Assembly (NCBI GenBank): GCA_025057755.1
Contig: JANWVC010000003.1
Span: forward strand, 310,001 to 374,000
DNA: 64,000 nt
Reading direction: 5' to 3'
From: Limisphaera sp.
GTDB taxonomy: Bacteria > Verrucomicrobiota > Verrucomicrobiia > Limisphaerales > Limisphaeraceae
Positions 1-9,155 of this stretch are shown here, in pieces. Numbering within the stretch: position 1 is the first letter of the stretch; every line of letters begins with the position of its first letter. The translations under genes and the position numbers were made by a program. A model generated the notes under the pieces. That model saw nothing but the letters and a program-made list of their open reading frames with translations. It did not search any database and was not told the DNA's origin.

Positions 1-1
1 C

Positions 2-457
2 GACTTCACGCGGAGTTTGCTGACGACTTGTGGCTTCGACATTGTGATTCATAAAGTCCAGGCTCGACCCGGCCGGCCGCTGATCGTTGGTCGGCGAAAG
101 TCGGCCCTTGCTTTTGGCTTACCAGGCAATCCACTGGCACATTTCGTTTGTCTCCAGATTTACGTGCGAACAGCACTGCGCGCGTGGGAAGGCGTGCCAA
201 ATCCCGAACCCTGCTGGCGAACAGGTCGGTTGGCTGCCCCTCCAGCAACCAAAAGCGCCCCTGTGGAGACGCTCTGGCCTGCTCGATGGCAGGTGACGCC
301 AACCGGCATGGTCGAGCTAGAACCGCTACCGTGGCAAAGCTCCGGGGACCTCACCGTCCTCGCTTCTGCCAACGCGCTTATTCGCGTGCCGCCACACACG
401 ATCAACTGGGAAGTCGGCACGTTGGTCCGTTTCTTGCCCACGGATAGTGTTTCATGA
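2..457 (+). CDS. moeA: Molybdopterin molybdenumtransferase MoeA, C-terminal part
   Basis: This is the 3' end of a MoeA gene; the reading frame is open to the left edge of the window, so the N-terminal domains are missing. MoeA inserts molybdate into adenylylated molybdopterin in the cytoplasm, the last step of molybdenum cofactor synthesis. The sequence shows the typical end of the MoeA catalytic domain (HKVQARPGRPLIVGRR, then FGLPGNPLA) followed by the C-terminal beta-barrel domain, with SSGDLTVLASANALIRVPP near the end. The stop codon overlaps the moaC start as ATGA, which implies translational coupling, and moaC and mogA follow on the same strand, which confirms the pathway. No catalytic defect is visible in the part present. 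Confidence 0.9.
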   Translation, partial: DFTRSLLTTCGFDIVIHKVQARPGRPLIVGRRKSALAFGLPGNPLAHFVCLQIYVRTALRAWEGVPNPEPCWRTGRLAAPPATKSAPVETLWPARWQVTPTGMVELEPLPWQSSGDLTVLASANALIRVPPHTINWEVGTLVRFLPTDSVS

Positions 458-942
458 AACCACGCGATTCTTCCAAATCTCCCAAACGCGTATCGGGACG
501 CACCCTGACTCATGTGGACGCTGCCGGACACGCCCATATGGTGAACGTGGGGCACAAACCTCCACAACGCCGGCGCGCTGTGGCCACCGGCACGTTACGA
601 TGCCAACCTGCTACGATTCGGGCCCTGCGTCGACAGGCGCTTCCCAAAGGGGACGTGCTCACAGTCGCCCAAGTTGCAGGTATCCAAGCGGCCAAGCGCA
701 CCGCAGAACTGATCCCATTGTGTCATCCTCTGCCGCTGACACACATTGCCGTGGAATTCCAAGTCTCCTCAGATCGCATCGCGATCATTTGCGCGGTTGA
801 AACCACTGCACCCACTGGCGTTGAGATGGAAGCACTCACCGGTGTGAGCGTGGCAGCCCTGACCTTGTACGACATGTGCAAAGCTGTGGACCAAACCCTG
901 CGTATTGATGAGATTCGACTGCTGGAAAAAACCAAGGCATGA
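454..942 (+). CDS. moaC: Cyclic pyranopterin monophosphate synthase MoaC
   Basis: A 162-residue protein, the usual MoaC length. With MoaA, MoaC makes cyclic pyranopterin monophosphate from the GTP-derived 3',8-cyclo intermediate, the first stage of molybdenum cofactor synthesis. Diagnostic stretches are KGDVLTVAQVAGIQAAKRT, then ELIPLCHPLPLTH with the conserved Cys-His pair, and VETTAPTGVEMEALTGVSVA followed by LYDMCKAVD, which carries the catalytic Lys and Asp. The ATG overlaps the moeA stop by four bases and its own stop overlaps the mogA start by four bases, so the three genes form one coupled operon. The N-terminal 30 residues are basic and variable, as is common. Confidence 0.95.
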   Translation: MKPRDSSKSPKRVSGRTLTHVDAAGHAHMVNVGHKPPQRRRAVATGTLRCQPATIRALRRQALPKGDVLTVAQVAGIQAAKRTAELIPLCHPLPLTHIAVEFQVSSDRIAIICAVETTAPTGVEMEALTGVSVAALTLYDMCKAVDQTLRIDEIRLLEKTKA

Positions 943-1484
943 ATCCTGAAACCTTCGAACATTGGCCAGCCTGGCACGCTTTGCAATCCCGGCCCCTGCG
1001 CATTGGCCGCCTTACCGCAAGCGACCGTGCCAGTTCCGGTCAGTACGAGGACCGCAGCGGACCCGAGATTGAACGTATTCTCCGCGAAACGCTCCGTTTG
1101 CCGTGCGAGTTCATCACTGCAGTGCTCCCGGATGAAATCCACCGCATCAGTGCGCTGTTGCGACAGTGGGCCGACGAAGTCGGCTGTGATTTGATCGTAA
1201 CCACTGGCGGCACCGGGATCACACCGCGGGACGTGACGCCAGAAGCAACCCGCGCCGTGCTCGATCGCGAGCTCCCAGGTTTCGGCGAAGCCATGCGCCT
1301 TTGCAGTTTTGCCCGCGTCCCTACCTCGATTCTATCCCGTGCCACGGCGGGGACGCGTGCCCGATGTCTTATCCTAAATCTCCCGGGCAAACCATCGGCC
1401 GTCCGAGAATGTTTGGAAATCTTGCTACCGGCTATTCTGGAGGCCTTGGCCCACCTCCGCGGTTTAGATCCCCATGCGTCCTAG
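939..1484 (+). CDS. mogA: Molybdopterin adenylyltransferase, MogA/MoaB family
   Basis: 181 residues, matching MogA/MoaB proteins. It activates molybdopterin by adenylylation so that MoeA can insert molybdenum. The MoCF_biosynth fold is shown by ASDRASSGQYEDRSGPEI near residue 26, the TTGGTGITPRDVTPEAT loop around residue 87, and the LPGKPSAVRECL stretch near the end. The start is the ATG of the ATGA overlap with moaC. MogA and MoaB cannot be told apart with certainty from sequence alone; context favours the adenylyltransferase role. The next gene converges from the opposite strand after about 120 bases in which I see no obvious terminator. Confidence 0.92.
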   Translation: MNPETFEHWPAWHALQSRPLRIGRLTASDRASSGQYEDRSGPEIERILRETLRLPCEFITAVLPDEIHRISALLRQWADEVGCDLIVTTGGTGITPRDVTPEATRAVLDRELPGFGEAMRLCSFARVPTSILSRATAGTRARCLILNLPGKPSAVRECLEILLPAILEALAHLRGLDPHAS

Positions 1485-1607
1485 GGCTGAACATATTTCG
1501 AGGATCAGGAGGGAATTCTGCACCTTCAAGCGCCGGGAGGTTGCCTATTTCCCCAGCCCTGCGCTGCGGACCGTGCCTTCCTCGCGCAAGGACTGTTTCC
1601 AATCCGG

Positions 1608-3668
1608 TTAACCCACTGCCTGCCGCATCCGTTCGAACCAGTCCCAGGCCGAAGGCGGATCCGCCGGGCCGACCGATTGATCCGCCGCTGTCTCCAACAA
1701 TTCCGCCGGCAATTCTTTCAAGAACCGCGAAGGATGACACGGGACCAGTTCCCCATACTTCCGCCGTGCCCGGCAATAACTGAGGTGCAGGGTCTCCATC
1801 GCGCGAGTCATCCCCACGTAGAGCAAGCGCCGTTCTTCCTCAACCGTACCATCGTCCAACGAACGCCCATGCGGCAGCAACCCCTCCTCCAGCCCCGTGA
1901 TATACACGTGTGGGAATTCCAACCCCTTGCAACTGTGCAGCGTTATGAGCGTCACGCCGTCGCCGGGAGCTGCGTCTTCATTCTCAAAACGGTCTGCATC
2001 CAAAGTCACTGTTTCCAAAGCCGCCTGCAACCGCTCCAGACCCGTGCGGCCCTCTTCACCAGACGCCTCCTGCCCCAAAAACAGACCCGACAAAAAGTCC
2101 CGCACATTGCGGATCCGGTTTTGGGCTGTCTCCGGGTCTTTTTCTTCCCGTCGCAACATGGCGAAATAACCCAGGCTTTCGAAAAACCGCTCAGACCAAT
2201 CGCTCCAAGTCGAAGAACCATGCGCCACGCTGACCCGCGACAATTCAAGCCGCGCCGCCTCCAGACAATTCAAAAACTCCCGCATGCACGCACGGGCGCG
2301 ATCGGAGAACTCCTGATCCGATCCAGGCTCTCGCATCACGGCATAAACCGAACAACCCCGCTCCACACTCAGGGCCAACAATCGCTGGAGCGTGCTCTCG
2401 CCCAACCCGCGCGCGGGCACATTTGCAATCCGAAGGAGACTGATGTCATCGTCCGGATTCACGAGCGTCTTTAACCAGGCCACCACATCTCGAATCTCCC
2501 TCCGGTCAAAGAAACTCTGGCCACCCACGACCCGATATCGCACGCCCGCCCGTCTCAGGGCCACTTCCAAGGCACGCACCTGTCCATTGGTGCGAAACAA
2601 GACGGCCTGCGCCGACCACGGGATTCGGTGCAAGAGTCGCCTCCGCTCAATCTCTTGCACGATCCCAGCCGCTTCGTCCTCTTCATCAGCAAAGACCCGA
2701 ACGGCAATGCGCTGTCCTGAACCTTTCCGAGACCATAGCTGCTTAGGTCTGCGTCGTGTGTTTTGCCGAATTAATGTGTTGGCTGCGCGCAGAATGATGT
2801 TGGTGGATCGGTAATTTTGCTCCAGGCGTATGACCTTTAGACCCGGAAAATGTTCTTCCAAATGAAGCAGGTTGGCCAATTCCGCCCCGCGCCACCCGTA
2901 AATGCTTTGGTCGTCATCCCCTACCACACACAGATTTCGATGCCGTGCCACCAGGAGGCGCAACAGCTCCAGTTGCACAGTGTTGGTGTCCTGGTATTCG
3001 TCCACCATCACGAACTGGTATCGCTCCTGGCAGCTGGCCAAAACTTCCGGATGCTCCCGAAACAATCGCAAGGGCAACAACAAAAGGTCATCGAAATCGA
3101 CCGCGTTGCATGCCCGCAATCCGTCTTCATACGCCTTCCGCACGCGCTCGGCCAACCGCCGGTCTTCCTCTGGCATGCGCAGCCAGGTTGAAGCATCCCC
3201 GTTGCGCCAACGGCTCAACCAGCTCAGCACAGCAGCCGGGTCCATCCCCGTCCGATCACCGCCCAACCGACTCAAGATCCGGCGCAGCAAGGCCAATTGA
3301 TCCGATTCCGCATATACAACGAAGTTTCGCTTGTAACCCAAGCGCTCGATATGCTCCCGCAGCAATCGCGCGCCGAAACTGTGAAAAGTACAGACCACAG
3401 GGCGCGCAACCCGACCACTTCGTCCCTGGGCTCTGCGGTTCCTTTCCAACAGGGAGCTTACCCGCTCCAGCATTTCGCGCGCGGCCTTATTGGTAAATGT
3501 AACAGCTAAAATTTGATCCGGAGACACTCCTGTTGCGATCAAGTGGGCCATGCGATAGGTGATCACCCGGGTTTTCCCCGTGCCGGCCCCCGCCAATACC
3601 AATACCGGCCCTAGAAGCGTCTCGACCGCCTCCCGCTGCTCCGGATTCAGCACGCTCAGATCCACCAT
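1608..3668 (-). CDS. UvrD/PcrA-type superfamily 1 DNA helicase
   Basis: A 686-residue ATP-dependent 3'-5' DNA helicase of the UvrD/Rep/PcrA family, acting in nucleotide excision repair, mismatch repair or replication restart. Superfamily 1 motifs appear in order: Walker A AGAGTGKT at residues 26-33, DEYQDTN (motif II) near 220, GDDDQSIYGWRGA (III), QNYRST (IV), TLHSCKGLEFPHVYI (V) and EERRLLYVGMTRA (VI). The length agrees with PcrA/UvrD rather than the longer RecB or AddA. The ATG at 3668 has no Shine-Dalgarno sequence, as for most genes here. It converges with mogA. Whether it is the main UvrD or a Rep paralogue cannot be decided from this window. Confidence 0.93.
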   Translation of the reverse strand: MVDLSVLNPEQREAVETLLGPVLVLAGAGTGKTRVITYRMAHLIATGVSPDQILAVTFTNKAAREMLERVSSLLERNRRAQGRSGRVARPVVCTFHSFGARLLREHIERLGYKRNFVVYAESDQLALLRRILSRLGGDRTGMDPAAVLSWLSRWRNGDASTWLRMPEEDRRLAERVRKAYEDGLRACNAVDFDDLLLLPLRLFREHPEVLASCQERYQFVMVDEYQDTNTVQLELLRLLVARHRNLCVVGDDDQSIYGWRGAELANLLHLEEHFPGLKVIRLEQNYRSTNIILRAANTLIRQNTRRRPKQLWSRKGSGQRIAVRVFADEEDEAAGIVQEIERRRLLHRIPWSAQAVLFRTNGQVRALEVALRRAGVRYRVVGGQSFFDRREIRDVVAWLKTLVNPDDDISLLRIANVPARGLGESTLQRLLALSVERGCSVYAVMREPGSDQEFSDRARACMREFLNCLEAARLELSRVSVAHGSSTWSDWSERFFESLGYFAMLRREEKDPETAQNRIRNVRDFLSGLFLGQEASGEEGRTGLERLQAALETVTLDADRFENEDAAPGDGVTLITLHSCKGLEFPHVYITGLEEGLLPHGRSLDDGTVEEERRLLYVGMTRAMETLHLSYCRARRKYGELVPCHPSRFLKELPAELLETAADQSVGPADPPSAWDWFERMRQAVG

Positions 3669-3972
3669 TGTGAGCGGCGCAGTGTAGAGGCCCTCCGCTG
3701 CCGTGCAAGCTCCGGTTCAACAGGTTCGTGCGCCCATAAAGGTTGACGCGCCATACCAGTCCGACTCAACCGGACTTCACGGAACACTTTCCGAATTCCG
3801 CTGACCGCGCTTCGGCCCAAGGTCTCCCATTACTCGCTAAACTGCCGCCCGATTCAGTGAATAGGCCGGGCCATCCAAGCACCGTGGGGACTAGCCAACG
3901 ACCCGCACGGTCGGGCTGTCCCCAGCAACCCGATCGCAGCTTCGTCAAAGGCAACGCACTCCTGAACCTAAC
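3669..3972. other. Intergenic region upstream of the helicase gene
   Basis: About 300 bases between the helicase start and the pectinesterase stop, both on the minus strand. It should hold the helicase promoter, but I see no convincing -35/-10 pair, no long hairpin and no credible small gene. Confidence 0.4.
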
Positions 3973-6900
3973 TCAGGGCGAAGTGAGGACGTAAAAACGC
4001 TGTCGGTGAGCAGAAGCAGTCGTGTCATGAAACAACACCGCTTCGGCCCCAAAAGTTCCCGAGCTGATCAATATCCAAGACTGTGTGACCGGGCCGATCG
4101 CCAGATCACTGCTGGCCCACAACCGATAGGCCGAGCCTGTCGGCCCAGAAAACTGCAGCACAACCGTGCCGTCTGGCATGCGTACCGGAGCCGCCAGGGC
4201 CAAAGGCGTGTTGGGCTGAACCGTCACCACCGCAGGGGAGCTCGCGTCGTCCCCATAGACATTAACGACTCGCAGCGTGTACATGCCTGCGTGTTCCACA
4301 CCCACGTTAGGAATAACAAGGATAGCCCCGCTCGCACCCGGTAAGGGACGCCCATCCTTGTACCACTGGCAGATGGGCTCAGGCACGCCTCCAACTGCAG
4401 CTGCCAGCACCAACGTTTCCCCGGTTTGAAGGACTCGATTGGTCGGGGATGCAGCCACGTAGGCCGCTAATCCAGGCGTCCAATTCACCGGAGCAAATAC
4501 CACGGACGCGTCCCGCAACACGGCCGCTTCCGCGGGCGTCAACTGACGGGACCACGGAACTCGTTGATCTACGGGCACCGGATTGGATCCCGACAAATCC
4601 ATGCTCTGATACTCCCAGAAGCGCAACGTGCTCTTGTCCGTGAGCCCGCCATCCGTCCAGCCCGCAGGGCTGATGTGTCGGTCCAACCAGCAGTTGATCC
4701 ACGCCACGTTGCCATAGGGATAACTATTGCCCCCATCGCGACCCAAACTCCAATTCACCAAGTCAGCCGAGGAGGCTGTTACCCGACAGTCTACAAACAC
4801 AAACCCGAACGAACCCGCATCGGTGCGGGGCTGCGTGTACACGCCCGCTGCATTGTTGGCCCGGCGCAACGCTCGAATTTCGCAGTTTGTGAAATAACCG
4901 ATGCCTGAACCCCAAATGAAATCCACGTCGCCGGCCACCAAGCATTTGTTAAAGAAACCGGCGCTCGACAGTGCCGAGTTAATCAGGATGGTATCCTGAT
5001 AACTGTAGAAACTGCAGTGATCGAAAAGAATCCGAGCCCCCTGTACGCGGATAGCCTCCGCTTGGGACCCGCCTTGTGGGGTGCTGTTGCTAAAGGTCAG
5101 GTTCTTGAATACCAAATCATTGCCGCCGGCAAAGAACATGCAACGCGTGGCGGTACTCGCCAGACCCATTTGGAAGGTGTTGTTATTTGCGTAGGTCAAC
5201 ACGCTCTCGCGCCAACCTTCACCGATAAACGTAATTTGATTCTTGCCCGAGGGCACCCGGTTTATCTCCTCATAGACCCCTTTGCGAATCCGAACCGTGT
5301 AGGGAATCCCTGCTTGAATGGGAATCCAGTCAATCGCTCCCTGAACCGTAGCGAAATCGCCGCTGCCATCAGCAGCCACTACCACTTCCGAGGTGCTCCA
5401 CGGATCCGGCAGCACGGCCTTGGTGGTAAATCTCCATACCTGCGGATCACTAATCCCAACGACACTGGCACCCAAACTGTCCCGGAAAAAGCCCGTCTCC
5501 ATCAGGACGAAATACGTCGTGTTCGTCTTGAACACTCCCGCGCGCGGATAAATCGTGGCCATGTTCCCACGTACAAGTACCGGATAGGCATAATAATTGG
5601 CACCCCCAATAGTCCGCACCTGGGCCTGGTTCGGATGATTCAGACTCAAATCGATGGTCTCAACCACGTTGGTCCAAGTGTCGCATATCCACAAACGACC
5701 TGTCCCCAGGACTATATTGGTTGAGTTAAACCACACGCGCAGTAAGGTGTCCGTGCAAACATGTGGCTGATCATCCGGACTCACTTGCGTCCATTGCACC
5801 TGTGTCGAGGTCACAGTGACACTAATCGGATCGCTCCAAACGCTGCCACCGATATTGGAAACCTCCACCCGGTACAGACCTGCCTCGGAAGGCTGAAGGT
5901 TGGCCAGATCCAAGGTTGCTCGAGTTCCACCCGCTACTGGACTGGTGCCTTTATACCACTGGTAACTCAGATTCGGACGTCCGGAAGCCACCACCGTCAA
6001 TGAGATAGACGTTCCCACCGGCGCAGTCACAGATTGGGGGCCGGTTAAAATCGTAGGGGGCACAATGACTGTAAGAACTGCTACATTGCTGGCCACACCG
6101 GCCACATTGGTCGCCACAATGGCATACAAACCTTCATCCCGAGGATACGAACAATCATCAATGCTCAGGCTGGTGGCGTTTGCCCCTGGGATGGGCATAC
6201 CATCTTTGTACCATTGCACCCAGGGTGTCGGCACGCCTGCCACAGAAGGCGCAAACGTAGCGGTGCGGCCTTGCAAAACAGGCAAATCTGCAAGTCCCGT
6301 AATCACTGGTGCTACATGCCCGGCGCTGATTGTGACTGGCGCCGGGCTGCTGGTGACCACGCCGTACACGTTGCTAATCACCACCTGATAAAACCCGCTG
6401 TCCTGCAGGCGGGCGTTCAGAATGGTCAGCGTGGCGGTCTGCGTGCCCGTGTTGCGTCCGTCCTCCGCCAGCATTTGACCATCCTTCAACCACAGGTATA
6501 TCAGTGGTGAGACACCCGAGGCGGAGACAGTCAACCTCACCGTACTGCCTTCCGGCCCCGCAAACCCATCTGGAGGATCCGTAATAAACGGTCTCGGATC
6601 CGTCGGTATCACCAACTCGATCGACGAAGTGGCCGGCTGATTGGTCAAGTAAGCGCCGGGCAGGTTTCCAGGGGTTTGCCCCAACACGAAATTAAAGCCA
6701 GTGCCGCCAAGTTGCTCATATCGAATGAGCGGCACCCGGGCGGGATATGTGTCGAACGTGATAGAGCCCAAAATGTCAACAGTGTTTTGACTGCCACCGG
6801 TAACCAAATTGGTCACCCAAACCACCGGTGCCACACCCAACACCGTCAAACCCAGCGCGGCATCCGACATCTCCAAGCGCATCAGCGGCTTCGAAGCCGA

Positions 6901-8259
6901 AGCCACCGTGTTGGTCACATACAATCGGCCGCCATTCACCACACGGATCACTGCGTTGGACCGCGTGTGCCGTCCCACTGTGACCCGATTTGCATACAAT
7001 GCGCCGCCATCGACCTGCACAAAGCCAAAGGTCCCTTGCGCACTGGTGCTGTCCACTGCAGTATGTGCCAGTCGCAATTCTTCGTTTATACGCAGGAGGG
7101 CCTGAGGCCCACTCAGCAAAACATAGCCCACGTTGGGCGTGGCGTTGCCCGAACCGCCCAAAGATTGATTGCCCGCAATCAGCAGATTGACATCAAAGAC
7201 CCCTTGGTCATAAGCCAGCACGCCCAAGTTCCATCTCGCGCCTGTGCCCGTCTGACTACCCGAAGTATCGCGCCCCAGACTCATCACATCCACCAGGGCA
7301 TCGACATATCCACCGGTAAAATCGTTGGTTCCCACCGCGAACTGAGCCGAGGACCCAAAGTCCGCCATGTCACCCAAAGCCCACCAAGTTACCCGGGCTA
7401 TTTCCCCACCCAGTCCACGAAACCGCGCCACCGGTTGGTAGCCAAGGAAATTCGGGTTGAACCGCATTGTGGCCGCGGCAGCCGAAGAGGCCTTAGACTT
7501 TCCAAATCCCATATTGTCCACGTAAAAGGCATTTGAAATCCCCAGATACAAGAAACTGCGAACATTGGCATGATTGCCAGCGCCCACGTATACGAGCTCC
7601 AAAGCATTGGTCACGGCCGGATTGGTCAAACAAAGCTCACGAGATAATGCATGCCGCAGCACCACAAGATTGGTTTTCGCGAGATAAAGTGAGCCCGCAT
7701 TTCGCTGGGCGACAGCGTTTTCATAATGCACGGAGCCGATGCCCATTCCGTTCACATCCACCGCAAACAGATCCAACCCCTGCAAATCCAACGTCACATG
7801 CGAGCCGTTGGCACTCCATTGGCCCTGATTCAACACCAGATTCGCAGCCGCATTGGAGACCGTCATCGCATAACCCGAAACTGTAACAGTGCGTTGAACG
7901 GCACTGCCCGGATCTTGCAGTGTTCCGGCACGAAGGGTCCCTCGTACATCCAACCAGCCGGGCGCAGCTATTTGTAGGGCGTAATTAGCATTGGTACCGC
8001 CGAAGAATAATCCTTGAACCGTTTGTAAACTCGACAAACTCACTAACGTGGCCGGGGTGTCAAAAAAGAACACCGCATCCGTCGCACCCGGTATTTGCCC
8101 TGCCCCACCTGCGGTGATATTGGTCCAATTAGCCCCTGTTTCCCACCGACCATCCGACGCCGCGCCAGTCCATAGAATCGAATCCGCTGAGGCAATCGCG
8201 ACCTTGAAAAACAGAGCTACTGCCAACAGAGCCCCTACCAATGAGGACCGAGTTTTCAT
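3973..8259 (-). CDS. Giant secreted pectinesterase (CE8) with beta-rich N-terminus and Ig-like domains
   Basis: About 1428 residues from the ATG at 8259, which gives a good signal peptide (MKTRSSLVGALLAVALFF); an upstream TTG at 8280 is less likely. Residues 30-550 are Gly/Ala/Asn-rich and resemble autotransporter passenger-like beta structure. Three Ig-like repeats follow (about 560-830, each with a YxW or QWYKDG core and LxIxNxxxxDxGxY), then a Big_5-like domain (about 840-950). The catalytic pectin methylesterase domain lies at about 950-1270 with ADGSGDFATVQGAID, SYQDTILI, GDVDFIWGSG and WSLGRDGG, so the two catalytic Asp and the Arg are present. A fourth Ig-like repeat and a beta-rich tail end the protein; there is no PEP-CTERM anchor. 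It should remove methyl esters from homogalacturonan outside the cell. It stands alone on its strand. Confidence 0.9.
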   Translation of the reverse strand: MKTRSSLVGALLAVALFFKVAIASADSILWTGAASDGRWETGANWTNITAGGAGQIPGATDAVFFFDTPATLVSLSSLQTVQGLFFGGTNANYALQIAAPGWLDVRGTLRAGTLQDPGSAVQRTVTVSGYAMTVSNAAANLVLNQGQWSANGSHVTLDLQGLDLFAVDVNGMGIGSVHYENAVAQRNAGSLYLAKTNLVVLRHALSRELCLTNPAVTNALELVYVGAGNHANVRSFLYLGISNAFYVDNMGFGKSKASSAAAATMRFNPNFLGYQPVARFRGLGGEIARVTWWALGDMADFGSSAQFAVGTNDFTGGYVDALVDVMSLGRDTSGSQTGTGARWNLGVLAYDQGVFDVNLLIAGNQSLGGSGNATPNVGYVLLSGPQALLRINEELRLAHTAVDSTSAQGTFGFVQVDGGALYANRVTVGRHTRSNAVIRVVNGGRLYVTNTVASASKPLMRLEMSDAALGLTVLGVAPVVWVTNLVTGGSQNTVDILGSITFDTYPARVPLIRYEQLGGTGFNFVLGQTPGNLPGAYLTNQPATSSIELVIPTDPRPFITDPPDGFAGPEGSTVRLTVSASGVSPLIYLWLKDGQMLAEDGRNTGTQTATLTILNARLQDSGFYQVVISNVYGVVTSSPAPVTISAGHVAPVITGLADLPVLQGRTATFAPSVAGVPTPWVQWYKDGMPIPGANATSLSIDDCSYPRDEGLYAIVATNVAGVASNVAVLTVIVPPTILTGPQSVTAPVGTSISLTVVASGRPNLSYQWYKGTSPVAGGTRATLDLANLQPSEAGLYRVEVSNIGGSVWSDPISVTVTSTQVQWTQVSPDDQPHVCTDTLLRVWFNSTNIVLGTGRLWICDTWTNVVETIDLSLNHPNQAQVRTIGGANYYAYPVLVRGNMATIYPRAGVFKTNTTYFVLMETGFFRDSLGASVVGISDPQVWRFTTKAVLPDPWSTSEVVVAADGSGDFATVQGAIDWIPIQAGIPYTVRIRKGVYEEINRVPSGKNQITFIGEGWRESVLTYANNNTFQMGLASTATRCMFFAGGNDLVFKNLTFSNSTPQGGSQAEAIRVQGARILFDHCSFYSYQDTILINSALSSAGFFNKCLVAGDVDFIWGSGIGYFTNCEIRALRRANNAAGVYTQPRTDAGSFGFVFVDCRVTASSADLVNWSLGRDGGNSYPYGNVAWINCWLDRHISPAGWTDGGLTDKSTLRFWEYQSMDLSGSNPVPVDQRVPWSRQLTPAEAAVLRDASVVFAPVNWTPGLAAYVAASPTNRVLQTGETLVLAAAVGGVPEPICQWYKDGRPLPGASGAILVIPNVGVEHAGMYTLRVVNVYGDDASSPAVVTVQPNTPLALAAPVRMPDGTVVLQFSGPTGSAYRLWASSDLAIGPVTQSWILISSGTFGAEAVLFHDTTASAHRQRFYVLTSP

Positions 8260-9090
8260 GGCTAGAAAGAAAAGGGACAAGCTACCCGCCTCACGGCGCG
8301 TCCGACACTTCGGCCGATGGATTGAGGATTGTCTCGTGTGGTTCCACGCACAGAGCGCGCCTCATCTGAACCAAGTATGCAGCAGGTGCACATTTCGAGT
8401 GCCTTCTTTTTTGTGCATGTTACCCTGAAAAAAGAGCAACCCAACCTATGGTCGTCCCCGTAGCGAGCGCCGATTGTCGTTTGAGCACCAAGGAGAGCCC
8501 GCAGATTTGTGGCCCCCTCCACACGATTGCAATTCGGCTCAATAAACCAGGCATGGGCCACGCGCAACTGCTTCTACGCATCGCGGTTCCAAAACCGGTC
8601 GAACACGATACGTCCTGCATCTCCAGGTTGCAGCTCACTGAGTCTACAGCCGCTGCGCGACAAGAACCCAAACCCGCCGTCCAGATGTGTCCGGATCATG
8701 GTCCGAACACGGGGACCGAACTTTTTATCGGCCATGCAGCAGTCGAATGAGCTCCCAAGATCCCTAAAAAAAGGGCCACGGGCTCGAACGCAGGCCTCTG
8801 AACAGAACTTCGCATCGCCCGCTGGCGCTCGTGTTCCAAACGCTCGTCACAGATGTCCCACAGCGTCCGATGCATAGTGCCGATGCTCTCTTGAGACCGA
8901 TGCCTGAGAAGGAATTGTGAACCCAGCGGAAAACGGACCAATCCAGCTCGTGTGCAAGCGCAAAGTGCCTCAATGAAAGTCCGCAAACAGAAACAGATGA
9001 CCTTGATGTACAAATCAAATGTAGCTCACAGAGACTGCGAAGGCACTTCGCTATATTCGCCTGCACTGCAACCCATCGCCCATAAACAGC
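8260..9090. other. Gene-poor region, possible small or decayed reading frame
   Basis: About 830 bases between two secreted-protein genes with no gene I can name. On the minus strand an ATG at 8735 opens a 53-codon frame (8574-8735, beginning MADKKFGPRVRT) ending in TAG. The same frame stays open for roughly 40 further codons after that stop (KQLRVAHAWFIEPNCN), which looks like a decayed gene but matches no family I know. Other frames contain many rare residues and look non-coding. Confidence 0.3.
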
Positions 9091-9119
9091 GCGGGCCAGC
9101 CTTGTGATGGCCGGCCCGC
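9091..9119 (-). terminator. Hairpin terminator of the PEP-CTERM gene
   Basis: An 11-bp inverted repeat with one mismatch, GCGGGCCAGCC against GGCCGGCCCGC, separated by a 7-base loop. It lies about 35 bases downstream of the minus-strand PEP-CTERM stop. There is no long T run after it, so it may act partly as an mRNA stabiliser. Confidence 0.6.
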
Positions 9120-9155
9120 ACCAGAATCATAGGTTTACATCCCGAGACTCTTTTC

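Noticed and set aside
6676..7536. 286-codon plus-strand frame opposite the pectinesterase
   Set aside because: His/Arg/Gln-rich antisense of the beta-rich passenger region; not a real protein.
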